From contig CAVTVK010000003.1 in NCBI GenBank assembly GCA_963738135.1, positions 124,001-188,000 of the forward strand: DNA of 64,000 bases, in the 5' to 3' direction. Below are positions 18,877 through 27,923 of this stretch, piece by piece. Under the pieces are notes generated by a model. That model searched no databases. It had not been told where the DNA came from and worked only from the letters and a program-made list of their open reading frames with translations. Both the position numbers and the translations under genes were made by a program. Numbering within the stretch: position 1 is the first letter of the stretch; each line of letters begins with the position of its first letter. The stretch comes from Bog-473 sp963738135 (GTDB lineage: Bacteria > Actinomycetota > Acidimicrobiia > Acidimicrobiales > RAAP-2).

Positions 18877-19848
18877 TCAGTCCCAGGAGGCGTCGGCCCA
18901 ACGCCCCAGGGCAGCGGCCAAAGCGGCGGCGAGGGCGGGCGTACCCTCAACCACCCGGCTCGCCGGTCCCACCTCGATCAGCACTGCAGGCATGCGGGTC
19001 TCGCGCAACAGGGGCACCGACATGCCGTGGATTCCGGAGTCGGTGACGCCGAGCGCCTCGGGGAGGGCGGCCTGGACCAGCTCGGCCAGTCGACGCCCGC
19101 CCAGGGACTCGTCGTGGCGTCCGGACCAAAAGGCGGTGCGGCACCCTGAGGTTGAGGGATTGAGCCGGAGTCCGACGAAGACATCGACCTCGAGCTCGTT
19201 GGCCTCCTTGGCCTGTACCGCGTCGTCGGGGTGATGCAGCTCGGTCACCCGGATCCCTCCCCACGTCAACCTGCGCCTGAGCGCGCCGGTGACACTGCCC
19301 AGGCCACCGCTCTCGCCGACCGCGATGTGGCGGCCGCGCAGAGTGGGTGGGGCGTCGCGGAGGGCGGCCCGGGCCCGCACGGCGGACACGAGCTCGGGCT
19401 CATGGTGGCGGCTTTCGAGACGCATGAGCTCCATGAGGGTGGCGCCACCCACGATGCCGTCGACAGGGAGGCCGGCGTTGCGTTGGAATTCGGCCAGGGC
19501 CCGCACGGTGGCGTCCCCGAAGATGCCGTCGACCCTGCCCGTGTCGAAGCCCAACGTGCAGAGGCGTTGTTGCAGTTCTGCCACGTCGTCTCCCCGCAGC
19601 ATCGGGGTCCGGCGGTAGAGGAAGCGGTCACCCATCCGAAAACCGGCTTCGACCAGGGTGTTCCAGGTCTGGGGGCCGCAGACCCCATCGACGCGCAGGC
19701 CGCGGAGACGCTGAAAGGCCTCGAGGGCTGCCCGCGTCCCGGGGCCGAAGATCCCGTCCGCGTCGACGGGCGCGCCGGGGAGGATGGCGGTCAGACGATG
19801 CTGTACGTCGGAGACCGCGTCACCACGGTCCCCGACGGCGAGGGGCAG
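18877..19848 (-). CDS. cwlM: CwlM-like protein: two peptidoglycan-binding domains plus degenerate amidase-3 fold
   Basis: About 323 residues. Two PG-binding-1 repeats (1-66, GDRGDAVSDVQHRL; 84-142, RGDDVAELQQRLCTLGFD) precede an amidase-3 domain (170-323). The expected first zinc His motif (DPGHGG) reads AVGESGG and the second His motif (SxHxN) reads VGLRLNPS, so both His ligands are absent; Glu215 and Glu292 remain. The place next to trxA-trxB and parB matches mycobacterial CwlM, a non-lytic regulator of MurA. No ATG, GTG or TTG sits at the natural start; CTG 19848 is a guess. It overlaps the trxA stop region. Confidence 0.75.
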   Translation of the reverse strand: MPLAVGDRGDAVSDVQHRLTAILPGAPVDADGIFGPGTRAALEAFQRLRGLRVDGVCGPQTWNTLVEAGFRMGDRFLYRRTPMLRGDDVAELQQRLCTLGFDTGRVDGIFGDATVRALAEFQRNAGLPVDGIVGGATLMELMRLESRHHEPELVSAVRARAALRDAPPTLRGRHIAVGESGGLGSVTGALRRRLTWGGIRVTELHHPDDAVQAKEANELEVDVFVGLRLNPSTSGCRTAFWSGRHDESLGGRRLAELVQAALPEALGVTDSGIHGMSVPLLRETRMPAVLIEVGPASRVVEGTPALAAALAAALGRWADASWD

Positions 19849-19850
19849 GC

Positions 19851-20177
19851 CTACAGGTAGGCCGAGATCTCCTCGAGCAGCTGGCCCTTGGGCTTGGCTC
19901 CGATCAGGCGTACCGCGGGCTCCCCGTCCTTGAACAGGATCAGCGTCGGAATGCTCATCACGTCGAAGCGACGGGTCACGTCCAGGTTGTCGTCGATGTT
20001 GAGCTTGCCGATCCGGATCTTGCCGGCCTGCTCCTCCGCGATCTCCTCCAATACCGGGGAGATCATCTTGCACGGGCCGCACCATTCCGCCCAGAAGTCC
20101 ACCAGCACGGGGACATCCGAAGCTTTGACATGCTCGTCAAAGGTAGCGTCGGTCAGGGTCTCGATCTTCTCGCTCAT
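19851..20177 (-). CDS. trxA: Thioredoxin
   Basis: A 108-residue thioredoxin with the active site WAEWCGPCK and the cis-Pro loop MSIPTLILFKDG. It reduces disulfides in cytoplasmic proteins and is recharged by TrxB. ATG 20177 was chosen over upstream starts because AAGGAG lies 7 nt before it and the protein then has normal length. It follows trxB by 53 nt in the same direction. Confidence 0.95.
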   Translation of the reverse strand: MSEKIETLTDATFDEHVKASDVPVLVDFWAEWCGPCKMISPVLEEIAEEQAGKIRIGKLNIDDNLDVTRRFDVMSIPTLILFKDGEPAVRLIGAKPKGQLLEEISAYL

Positions 20178-20230
20178 GGCAATCTCCTTGTCAGCGGGTG
20201 CAACGCCCACCCGACCGGTTCTGTTCCCGG

Positions 20231-21192
20231 CTACTCGCCGCGCTCTTCCAGCCAGCGTTCGGCGTCGATGGCGGCCATGCAGCCCGACCCGGCCGAGGTG
20301 ATGGCCTGGCGGTAGTAGTCGTCCTGCACGTCGCCGGCGGCGAAGACCCCGTCCACGCTGGTCCTGGTCGTGCCGTCGAAGGTCCGGACGTAGCCGTTCT
20401 CCTGCAGTTCGACCTGGCCCTTCAGCAGGGAGCTGTTGGGCTCGTGCCCGATGGCCACGAAGAGGCCCGTCACATCGAGCTCGGACTCCTCTCCGTTGAC
20501 GGTGTCACGCAGCTTGACGCCGCTCACCTTGGTGTCGCCCAGGATCTCGGTGATCACCGCGTTCCAGTGGAACTCGATCTTCGGGTTGGCGAAGGCGCGC
20601 TCCTGCATGATTTTGGAGGCCCGAGCTCGTCGCGCCGGTGGATCACGGTGACCTTGGATGCGAACCGGGTCAGGAAGAGGGCCTCTTCCAGGGCGGAGTC
20701 GCCACCGCCCGCCACGGCGATGTGCTGCTCGCGGAAGAAGAAGCCGTCGCAGGTGGCGCAGGTCGACACGCCGTAGCCGAGCAGGCGGGCCTCGTTGGGG
20801 CAGCCCAGCATGAGGGAGCGGGCACCGGTGGCCACAATGAGCGTGTCGGCCAAGACGGTGGGCTCGTCGGTCCCGGGGTCGCCGATCCAGATCTCGAAGG
20901 GCCATGGCGTGACGTTGATGCGACTGACCTTGGCCGTGCGTAGTTCCGCCTCGAACCGCAGCGCCTGGGCCCGCATCATCCCCATGAGGTCAGGTCCCAT
21001 GACGCCGTCGACGAAGCCCGGGTAGTTCTCCACGTCGGTGGTCAGCATCAGCTGCCCCCCGGGTTGGTCGCTGGTGGAGGAGGGTTCACCCTCGATCACG
21101 AGGGGTTCGAGCTGGGCCCGTGCCGAGTAGAGGGCGGCCGTGAGGCCGGCCGGGCCGCTCCCGATGACGACGACCTTGCGGCGCTCAGGCAT
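20231..21192 (-). CDS. trxB: Thioredoxin reductase (single-base frameshift)
   Basis: An NADPH- and FAD-dependent enzyme that reduces TrxA. The N-terminal frame gives the FAD motif VIGSGPAGLTAALYSAR, the redox pair STCATCDGFF and NADPH motif GGGDSALEEA, up to VIHRRDEL. The following RASKIMQERAFANP and the closing FAD block VDGVFAAGDVQDDYYRQA lie in another frame. One missing C near 20622 (CTCGGG where CTCCGGG is expected) restores a 320-residue protein with normal family sequence. A sequencing error is more likely than a true pseudogene. ATG 21192 lies within the end of the upstream membrane gene. Confidence 0.88.
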
Positions 21193-21487
21193 CGGGTGGC
21201 ACGCCGCGGCGCGAGTACAACACGGCGCCCACGGCACAGAAGATCAGGCCCAGGACCAGGTAGGAAGCCCAGATCCGGTGTCCGGCGATGGTGGTCAGGC
21301 GGATGAAGCCGACACAGAACAGCACCACGACCGTGATGCCCAGAACGGCAATGATGACGCCGAAGACGATGCCGCGAGCGGCGACGATGGCCGGCCGGAT
21401 GGCTTTGTCGTTGACGGTGGCGACCACCGTGTCGACCGCCCCGAGGGCCCGTTCTGACAGCGCGTCGGCAATATCGTTCTCAGCCAC
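21185..21487 (-). CDS. Small two-helix membrane protein, unknown function
   Basis: A 100-residue protein with two hydrophobic helices (about 36-62, GIVFGVIIAVLGITVVVLF; and 70-90, ASYLVLGLIFCAVGAVLY) and a short acidic N-terminus. Its last 8 bp overlap the trxB start, so it is probably in that operon. In mycobacteria this position, between murJ and trxB, holds sigM and an adjoining gene; this protein resembles neither. No family recognised. Confidence 0.7.
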   Translation of the reverse strand: MAENDIADALSERALGAVDTVVATVNDKAIRPAIVAARGIVFGVIIAVLGITVVVLFCVGFIRLTTIAGHRIWASYLVLGLIFCAVGAVLYSRRGVPPDA

Positions 21488-21497
21488 GGCGTGGAGA

Positions 21498-22358
21498 CTA
21501 CCCGGCGGAACCGGCCGCCCTGGCAGGGACGATGTAACACACGCCGACGGTGTTGGGCCCGGCGTGGGTCCCGACCACCGGCCCCAGATCGACGGGCACC
21601 AGCGGGTGCTCGGTGACGATGTCGCCGAGACGGGCCAGCACGTCGCTGAAGTCGTCGCAGGCGCCGTCGGCCACGGCCAGCCGCTCGAGTGGCGCGTCGG
21701 CCCTGACCTTGTCGTTCATGTAAGCGAGCGCCCTCGCCCGGGTGCGCTGCTTGGACTCTTCGGCCACCTCGCCGTCCTTGAGCTGGATCACCGGCTTGAT
21801 GTTGAGCAGGGAGCCCATCAGGGCGCGGGCGCCGCCGATGCGACCACCGCGTTGCAGGTGCTCGAGCCCCCCGAGGACGCCGTAGATGTGGGTACGAGGG
21901 ATGCGGTCCTCGGTGGCGGTGACCAGCTGGTCCATGCTCGCCCCGGCCGCCGCCTCTTCGGCGGCGGCGATGACGAGCAGCCCCTGGCCCATGGTGAGCG
22001 AGTACGTGTCGACGACCCGTACGGGGATGGCGGAGAACGTGTCGGCCGCAGTGACGGCCGAGCCGTAGGTACCCGACACCTTGGAGGAGATGGTCAGGCA
22101 GAGAACGGCGTCGGCCCCCTCGTCGGCGGCCTGCTGGAAGGCGGCCTGGAAGGCACCGGGGGAGGGCGCCGCTGTTTGCGGCAGGTCGCCCTTGCCGCGG
22201 CAGCGCTCCCAGAATTCGGCCGGTGTGAGCTGGCGACGGTCCTCGAATTCCTCAGTGCCGAAGCGGATGGTCAGCGGGACCACGGTGACGTTGTGCTCCT
22301 TGACGAGCTGGTCGGTCAGGTCGCAGGCACTGTCGGTGACGATGTGGACGCCGGGCAT
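21498..22358 (-). CDS. DegV family protein (fatty-acid-binding)
   Basis: A 286-residue DegV protein. The start VHIVTDSACDLTDQLVKEH, the SxPSPGAF-like block TAAPSPGAFQAAFQQA and LTISSKVSGTYGSA are diagnostic. DegV (FakB) proteins bind a fatty acid and can present it to the kinase FakA; no fakA is visible here. It lies 10 nt before the small membrane gene, in line with murJ and trxB. Confidence 0.9.
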   Translation of the reverse strand: MPGVHIVTDSACDLTDQLVKEHNVTVVPLTIRFGTEEFEDRRQLTPAEFWERCRGKGDLPQTAAPSPGAFQAAFQQAADEGADAVLCLTISSKVSGTYGSAVTAADTFSAIPVRVVDTYSLTMGQGLLVIAAAEEAAAGASMDQLVTATEDRIPRTHIYGVLGGLEHLQRGGRIGGARALMGSLLNIKPVIQLKDGEVAEESKQRTRARALAYMNDKVRADAPLERLAVADGACDDFSDVLARLGDIVTEHPLVPVDLGPVVGTHAGPNTVGVCYIVPARAAGSAG

Positions 22359-22396
22359 GCAGCGAGTCTTGCACGGAGGGGATTGGTGGGCGGGGT

Positions 22397-24370
22397 CTAG
22401 ACGATCCGGTGCAGGGTCGGGGACGACGGGTCCGGCGGTTCCGATTGCCCAGCCGGGTCCGGCGGGTCCGGGTGCTCCGGCGGGTCGGGATCGGGGCCTG
22501 GGTCACTCTGCCTCGACGAGGAGACCAGGCGCCGGGCGCCAGTGTCCGGGTCGGGTGCGCCGGGGGCGAGGGGCGGGCGGCGGGGGCGGGGGCGGACTCC
22601 GCATCGGGGTCGGGGACGGCTTGTCGCGACGAGGCGACGAGGCGGGTGGCACCGGGCGGCCCGTCCGGACCGAAGCGGCAGGCCGGGTCCGGGACCGCTG
22701 GGGGGGCTCGTCGGTCCGGCCGGCCCGTCGGGTCCCCTCGGCCTGATCGGCCGCGACGGGGGAGGCCGGTGCGCGTCGTGGCGCCGGCCCAACCAGATCA
22801 CCACGGCGCCGAAGGTGAGGCCGCCGGCGATCACGGCACCGACGACCCGGCCGAACAGCCCGGCGATGCTGGTCGAGGCCGAGAGGTTCGATACCACCAG
22901 GACGACCACGGCCATGGGCACGCAGGCGATGACGACACGGACCAGCGGCGTCCACGAGGCGCGCTCGGCCAGGCGCCCGAACCACTGGTGGAAGACGCCG
23001 AGCGCCAGCACCGCGGACACGGTGTAGGCGATGGAGAGCGAGAGGGCGAGCCCGCGCACGCCGAGGGGATGGACGAGGAGGACGGCCAGAATGATGTTGA
23101 GCGCGTTCTCCACGAGGTAGAGGTAGAAGGCGACCCTGGTGCGCTGCATCGATTGCAGGACGCGCACGAGGTAGAGGTACGTGCAGAAGCCGGGCAGTCC
23201 GAGCGCGAACATGGCCAGCGCAGCGCCCGTGGTGGCCGTCGCGGCCGGGGTGCTGTGCCCGTTGCCGAGGAGCAGGGCCACCGCCGGCTTGGCGAGCAGC
23301 AGAATGCCCACGGCGGAGGGGATGATCAGCGCCAGCACGGCCCGCAGGCCGCCGGTCATGCGGTGCAGGAACGCGGTGCGCTGCCCGGTGGACCAGCGCT
23401 CGGCCAGGTCGGGCGTCACGACCGACATCACGGTGACGGCGATGATGCCGTAGGGCAGCTGGAAGAAGGCGTAGGCGTAGGTGTACGACGACACCGGGTC
23501 GGGCCCGGCGACGCTGCCGGCCAGGATGGTCACCACGAAGAGTGCGATCTGGTTGGCCAGCACGAAGCCGAACGTCCACCCGCCCAGCCGGGTCACGGCG
23601 CGCAGCGCCTCGTCGTGCGGGTTCCAGCGCCAGCGCAGCAGCCCGAGGTCGGCGCGGCGCAGGCTCGGAATCAGGGCCACGCCCTGAAGGACGACACCGA
23701 GCGAGGTGCCCAGTCCGAGCAGGACGAGTTGGGAGTGGTGCTGCGCCACCCCGGCCAGTGACGCGCCGTGACCGGCCCAGAGCCCGAACCAGACCAGGAT
23801 GCCGATGCACACGATGTTGTTGACGATCGGGGCCCAGGCGACGGCGATGAAGCGACGGCGCGTGTTGAGGAGTGCGGCCCCCAGCGCGAACAGGCCGTAG
23901 GCGGCGATCTGGATGACGAACCACCGCAGGAACCCGGTGGCCACCTGGCGCTCGAGCAGGACACGGTGGATCTGGTTGGCGCCGGCATGCGTATCGAGGA
24001 CGGTGAGGGCGTCGATCAGGAACGGTGCGGCGACCAGCGCTGCCACCGTCGTCGCGAGGAGGACCACCACCGACACCGTGAGGACCGCCGAAATGGAGTC
24101 GAAGGCCTCGCGCTCGGTCTTGTTGGCCAAGCGGTCGACGAAGACTGGGATGAAGGTGGCGGAGAGCACGCCGCCCAGCACGACGTCGTAGAGCATGTTC
24201 GGGGTGGTGTTGGCCAGGTTGTACGAGTCGGCCAGCGTCGTCTGCCCGAGGGCCCACGCCAAGGCAACGAAGCGGAGCAGCCCGGTGACCCGGGAGACGC
24301 CGGTCCCGACCGCCACGTAGGCGGCCGACGTCCGCAACGGGAGCGTGCGGGCGCGGCGGGGGGCGGCCAC
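22397..24370 (-). CDS. murJ: Lipid II flippase MurJ
   Basis: A 657-residue MATE-like flippase that exports lipid II for peptidoglycan synthesis. The conserved start region reads SRVTGLLRFVALAWALG, then NTTPNMLYDVVLGGVLSATF; about 14 transmembrane helices follow to residue 530. The last 120 residues are Pro/Arg/Gly/Asp-rich low complexity, possibly lengthened by an unrecognised frameshift. GTG 24370 was chosen because it follows the upstream stop by 2 nt. In mycobacteria MurJ sits in the same neighbourhood, and its partner FhaA-like proteins bind the C-terminal region. Confidence 0.88.
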   Translation of the reverse strand: MAAPRRARTLPLRTSAAYVAVGTGVSRVTGLLRFVALAWALGQTTLADSYNLANTTPNMLYDVVLGGVLSATFIPVFVDRLANKTEREAFDSISAVLTVSVVVLLATTVAALVAAPFLIDALTVLDTHAGANQIHRVLLERQVATGFLRWFVIQIAAYGLFALGAALLNTRRRFIAVAWAPIVNNIVCIGILVWFGLWAGHGASLAGVAQHHSQLVLLGLGTSLGVVLQGVALIPSLRRADLGLLRWRWNPHDEALRAVTRLGGWTFGFVLANQIALFVVTILAGSVAGPDPVSSYTYAYAFFQLPYGIIAVTVMSVVTPDLAERWSTGQRTAFLHRMTGGLRAVLALIIPSAVGILLLAKPAVALLLGNGHSTPAATATTGAALAMFALGLPGFCTYLYLVRVLQSMQRTRVAFYLYLVENALNIILAVLLVHPLGVRGLALSLSIAYTVSAVLALGVFHQWFGRLAERASWTPLVRVVIACVPMAVVVLVVSNLSASTSIAGLFGRVVGAVIAGGLTFGAVVIWLGRRHDAHRPPPSRPIRPRGPDGPAGPTSPPSGPGPGLPLRSGRAARCHPPRRLVATSRPRPRCGVRPRPRRPPLAPGAPDPDTGARRLVSSSRQSDPGPDPDPPEHPDPPDPAGQSEPPDPSSPTLHRIV

Positions 24371-24372
24371 GG

Positions 24373-26406
24373 TCAGTGCGCCCGCGGGCGGGCGCGCCGG
24401 GAGCGGCGCCAGGTGCGCACCCACCAGACGAGCAGGACCGCGCCGGCGAGGACGGTGAGGGCGACCCCGACGAAGGAGATCTCGGTCGAGTGCACCGTCA
24501 GCACGGTGTGGGCGATCAGGACATGGCCGTCCGGCGTGTGCAGGGTCACCTCAATCGGAAGGCGGTCGCCCGAGGTGCGGGCCTGGGCGGTGACCCGGAC
24601 CGAGGTGGTGGGGTGGAGCAGGGTCAGGCGCTGCGAGTTGCCGTCGGGGAACGTGAACTTGTCGCTCGTGAGGGTGACGACGACCGTGACCGGGTAGGGC
24701 GCGGAGGACAGCACGGTGACGGGGATCGCTGCCCGCTGGGACGTGAAGGTCACGGTTTGCTCGGTCCCCAGCGTGACCTGTCCCGTCGTGCCCTCGAAGG
24801 TCTTGGCGTAGGCGCTCAGCGCGACGGAGCGCCCTGGAACACTGAGACCGCGCGCTTCGGTGGTCAAGAGGGTGTCACCGAGCGTGGTCAGGTTGGAGGG
24901 GTGACCTTTGATGGCGGCGCCGAACGACGTCAGCTGCTGGCGGTAGGTCGCGATGCGGGTGGCGGCGGTGCGAGTGAAGCCGCGGTTGGCGGCACCGCTC
25001 TGCAGCTGGCGCGTGGTCGGCTCGCGGTTGCCCCCGGCGGGCACCTGGGCGAAGAGCTGCGCGATGGTCACCGCCTTGAGTGCCGGGTTGCCCGAGAGCC
25101 CGCCGAGGAGTGCATCCATGAACGGGGCCGACGGCCGCCAGCCCGGCGGAGGCGCCACGACGATCCCCCGGTGAGCGGGGAGGAACGCGTTCTCGAAGTG
25201 GACGAACGAGAGCCCGGCGAGCAGCTGCTCGGCCCCGAGGACGGGGTTGGCCTGGTCCGCTGTGAAGCGGGTGCTCAGGGAGGAGTCGGCCGCCACTGCG
25301 GGGACGTCGGAGCCGCTCCCGAGATCCAGCGTGAAGGGCTGGGCGAAGGTGAGGTTCCGTACCCCACCCGAGGCCAGGTCGTCGTCGCTGATCACGGCCT
25401 GCGTGGCCCCGGCCAGCTGCAGCCCGGTGGCCAGGTCGGCGGCGTCGCCCTGCGTGAAGGTCGAGGCGGTGTCCACCCACGGGCCGCCGGCGGGCCGGAG
25501 GCCGGCGCTGCGCAGGACCTCGTCCCCCCGGTCCGTCTGCGCCTGGATCTCGCCGGAGATGCCGGCCTCGGAGAGCGCGGCCACGTTGACGGGCACGAAG
25601 GACTGGTCGAGCATCTGATCGTCGGTCAGCGCGGCCAACTGGGTCAGCGCACGCTGATCTGGACGTGACCGCGTGGTCTCGGCCGCGGTCACGGCGAGGG
25701 GGCTCACGGCGACCGAGGTGGGGACGTCGCGATGGTCCGTCAGCGCGTCGGCCACGGTGGTCACACCGGCGGTCGTGACGGGGACGACGACGCCCACTCG
25801 CAACTGACCCGTGTCGCCGACCGCGGCCGGCTGCTGGTACGTGAGGAAGGTGGTGAAGCGGGACACCGGATTGGACGATCCCGTCCGGACGAGCGCGACG
25901 GACACGGCGTAGACGCCAGCGCACAAGTCGGTGGACAACGAGCAGCCCAGGGTCAGGGTGGAGCTCGATGGACCGGGAGCGCACACGCCCGGCCCGGTGG
26001 ACGGCGCGCTGGAGCCCGAGTTGGGGAGGACGGTGACACAGGCCGCGGCCGTGAGGCCGCCGGACCCGGAGGTGACGGGCAGACCGGTCACCCGCCCCCG
26101 TTGCGAGGATCTCGGTGTGCCCGAAATGGCTTGCTGCAGGTCGGAGGCGTCGGTGATCCGTCCGTAGAAGGTGAGGCTGACGGTGAGGTCGCTTGCCGCC
26201 CCTGCCCTGGGGGAGACGGCGAGCGCGATGTTGAACCACGGCTGGTCGGCCGTCACCCACGGCGTCTGGGAGACCAGGACGAGGGGCGCGCCGCCGGCGC
26301 GCGCCTGCTCCGCTCCGCCCGCGGCCGTCGTTCCTATGGTGCTGACCAGGGTTGCAACGGTCACCGCGAGCGCGCAGAGGGTGGTCCTGGCCAGGCGCGT
26401 CGGCAC
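24373..26406 (-). CDS. DUF6049-type secreted/membrane-anchored protein upstream of murJ
   Basis: A 677-residue exported protein: signal peptide (1-31, LCALAVTVATLVSTIGTTAAG), a large extracytoplasmic region, one helix near 640-660 (VGVALTVLAGAVLLVWW) and a basic tail. The gene between the CCA enzyme and murJ in actinobacteria (Rv3909 in M. tuberculosis) has this layout; the family name is from synteny and general appearance. The function is unknown, but the constant link to murJ suggests an envelope role. The GTG start lies 6 nt after a TAGCCT box. Confidence 0.75.
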   Translation of the reverse strand: MPTRLARTTLCALAVTVATLVSTIGTTAAGGAEQARAGGAPLVLVSQTPWVTADQPWFNIALAVSPRAGAASDLTVSLTFYGRITDASDLQQAISGTPRSSQRGRVTGLPVTSGSGGLTAAACVTVLPNSGSSAPSTGPGVCAPGPSSSTLTLGCSLSTDLCAGVYAVSVALVRTGSSNPVSRFTTFLTYQQPAAVGDTGQLRVGVVVPVTTAGVTTVADALTDHRDVPTSVAVSPLAVTAAETTRSRPDQRALTQLAALTDDQMLDQSFVPVNVAALSEAGISGEIQAQTDRGDEVLRSAGLRPAGGPWVDTASTFTQGDAADLATGLQLAGATQAVISDDDLASGGVRNLTFAQPFTLDLGSGSDVPAVAADSSLSTRFTADQANPVLGAEQLLAGLSFVHFENAFLPAHRGIVVAPPPGWRPSAPFMDALLGGLSGNPALKAVTIAQLFAQVPAGGNREPTTRQLQSGAANRGFTRTAATRIATYRQQLTSFGAAIKGHPSNLTTLGDTLLTTEARGLSVPGRSVALSAYAKTFEGTTGQVTLGTEQTVTFTSQRAAIPVTVLSSAPYPVTVVVTLTSDKFTFPDGNSQRLTLLHPTTSVRVTAQARTSGDRLPIEVTLHTPDGHVLIAHTVLTVHSTEISFVGVALTVLAGAVLLVWWVRTWRRSRRARPRAH

Positions 26407-26412
26407 AGGGAG

Positions 26413-26434
26413 AGGCTAGAGGGCGCACTACCGT
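26413..26434. promoter_or_regulatory. Back-to-back -10 elements for two leaderless divergent genes
   Basis: Only 34 bp separate the divergent GTG starts at 26406 and 26441. On the minus strand TAGCCT (26413-26418) is 6 nt before GTG 26406; on the plus strand TACCGT (26429-26434) is 6 nt before GTG 26441. Neither gene has room for a Shine-Dalgarno leader. Confidence 0.45.
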
Positions 26435-26440
26435 GGGCGG

Positions 26441-27835
26441 GTGCAGTCCACATCGGTTCCCGAGCGGTTCCGCCCCTATGTCGACGCCACCGAGGAGGTG
26501 GCGCGCCGCTTCGCCGCGGCGGGGAAGACCCTCGCTCTCGTGGGCGGTTCCGTGCGGGACGCCCTCTTCCCGGGCCCCTCGGGGACGGCGGTCCCGCACG
26601 ATCTCGACCTGACCACAGACGCCCTCCCGGCCGAGACCGAGCGGCTGGTGCGGGGGTGGGCCGACGACATCTGGACCCAGGGCGAGCGCTTCGGCACCAT
26701 CGGCTGCCGCAAGGGCACCCAGGTCTACGAGATCACGACGCACCGCGCCGAGGTCTACGCGCCAGAATCGCGCAAGCCCGAGGTCACCTTCGGCACGGAC
26801 CTCGAAGTCGACCTGTCGCGCCGGGACTTCACCATCAATGCGCTCGCGCTGAGGCTGCCCGACATGGAACTGGTCGACCCCTTCGACGGCCTGGGGGACC
26901 TGGCGGCCGGGCGTCTGCGCACGCCGCTGGACCCCGAGATCTCCTTCGGCGACGACCCGCTGCGCATGCTGCGCGCCGCCCGCTTCGCCGCCCGCTTCTC
27001 ACTCGAACCGGACCCGGCCCTGACAGCCGCAGTGGAGCGCATGCACGGCCGGCTCTCCATCGTCTCGGCCGAGCGCATCCGCGACGAGCTCGACAAGATC
27101 GTCATGGTCGACGTGCCGTCGGTGGCGCTGTGGTTCGTCGTGCGCACCGGCTTGGCCGGTGAGTTCCTGCCCGAGCTGCCGGGCCTGGCGCTCGAACAGG
27201 ATCCGATCCACCGGCACAAGGACGTGCTGGCGCACACGCTCGCCGTGGTCGACAAGACGACGCCCAACCGGCTGCTGCGCCTGGCCGCGCTGTTCCACGA
27301 CGTCGGCAAGCCGCGCACACGCGCCATCACCGACGGCGGAGTGAGCTTCCACCACCACGAGGTCGTCGGTGCCCGCATGACGCGGACGCGCATGGAGGCG
27401 CTGCGCTATTCCGCGTCCGATGTCGACACCGTCGTGCGGTTGGTCGAGCTGCACCTGCGCTTCCACACGTACCGGCTGGGCTGGACCGACAAGGCGGTAC
27501 GGCGCTACGTGCGCGACGCAGGCCCGCATCTCGACCTCTTGAACGAGCTCACCCGCTGCGACTGCACGACGCGCAACGCGGCCAAGGCCCGGGCGTTGGC
27601 CCGGCGCATGGACGAGCTCGAAGCCCGCATCGCCGAGCTGGGCGAGCAGGAAGAGCTGCGCGCCCTGCGCCCCGATCTCGACGGGAACCAGATCATGGAG
27701 CTCCTCGGCATCGGGCCGGGGCGGGCCGTGGGCGAGGCTCTCGACTTCCTCATGGAGCTCCGCCTCGACGAGGGGCCGCTGGGCGAGGAGGAGGCGGCCA
27801 ACCGTCTCCGGGCCTGGTGGGCCGAGCGTCCGTAG
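26441..27835 (+). CDS. cca: CCA tRNA nucleotidyltransferase with HD domain
   Basis: A 464-residue class II nucleotidyltransferase that adds or repairs the CCA end of tRNA. The N-terminal head has LALVGGSVRDALF and the metal pair in HDLDLTTDA. The neck region has SRRDFTINALAL and DDPLRMLRAARFAARF. A C-terminal HD domain has LAALFHDVGKPRT near residue 285. Length and order match actinobacterial Rv3907c-type enzymes, whose position beside Rv3909 and murJ is also conserved. Confidence 0.93.
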   Translation: MQSTSVPERFRPYVDATEEVARRFAAAGKTLALVGGSVRDALFPGPSGTAVPHDLDLTTDALPAETERLVRGWADDIWTQGERFGTIGCRKGTQVYEITTHRAEVYAPESRKPEVTFGTDLEVDLSRRDFTINALALRLPDMELVDPFDGLGDLAAGRLRTPLDPEISFGDDPLRMLRAARFAARFSLEPDPALTAAVERMHGRLSIVSAERIRDELDKIVMVDVPSVALWFVVRTGLAGEFLPELPGLALEQDPIHRHKDVLAHTLAVVDKTTPNRLLRLAALFHDVGKPRTRAITDGGVSFHHHEVVGARMTRTRMEALRYSASDVDTVVRLVELHLRFHTYRLGWTDKAVRRYVRDAGPHLDLLNELTRCDCTTRNAAKARALARRMDELEARIAELGEQEELRALRPDLDGNQIMELLGIGPGRAVGEALDFLMELRLDEGPLGEEEAANRLRAWWAERP

Positions 27836-27841
27836 TCGACT

Positions 27842-27887
27842 GTCAGGCGGCGAACGTCAGGAGGCGAACGTCAGGAGGCCAGCGTCG
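27842..27887 (+). repeat. Three imperfect 14-bp tandem repeats
   Basis: Units close to CAGGAGGCGAACGT occur three times in the gap between cca and the next gene. A related GTCG-rich run follows. Probably a local slippage product; no function is evident. Confidence 0.5.
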
Positions 27888-27923
27888 AGCGTCGGGAGAC
27901 GGCCGGGGATAGCGTCGCGTGGC

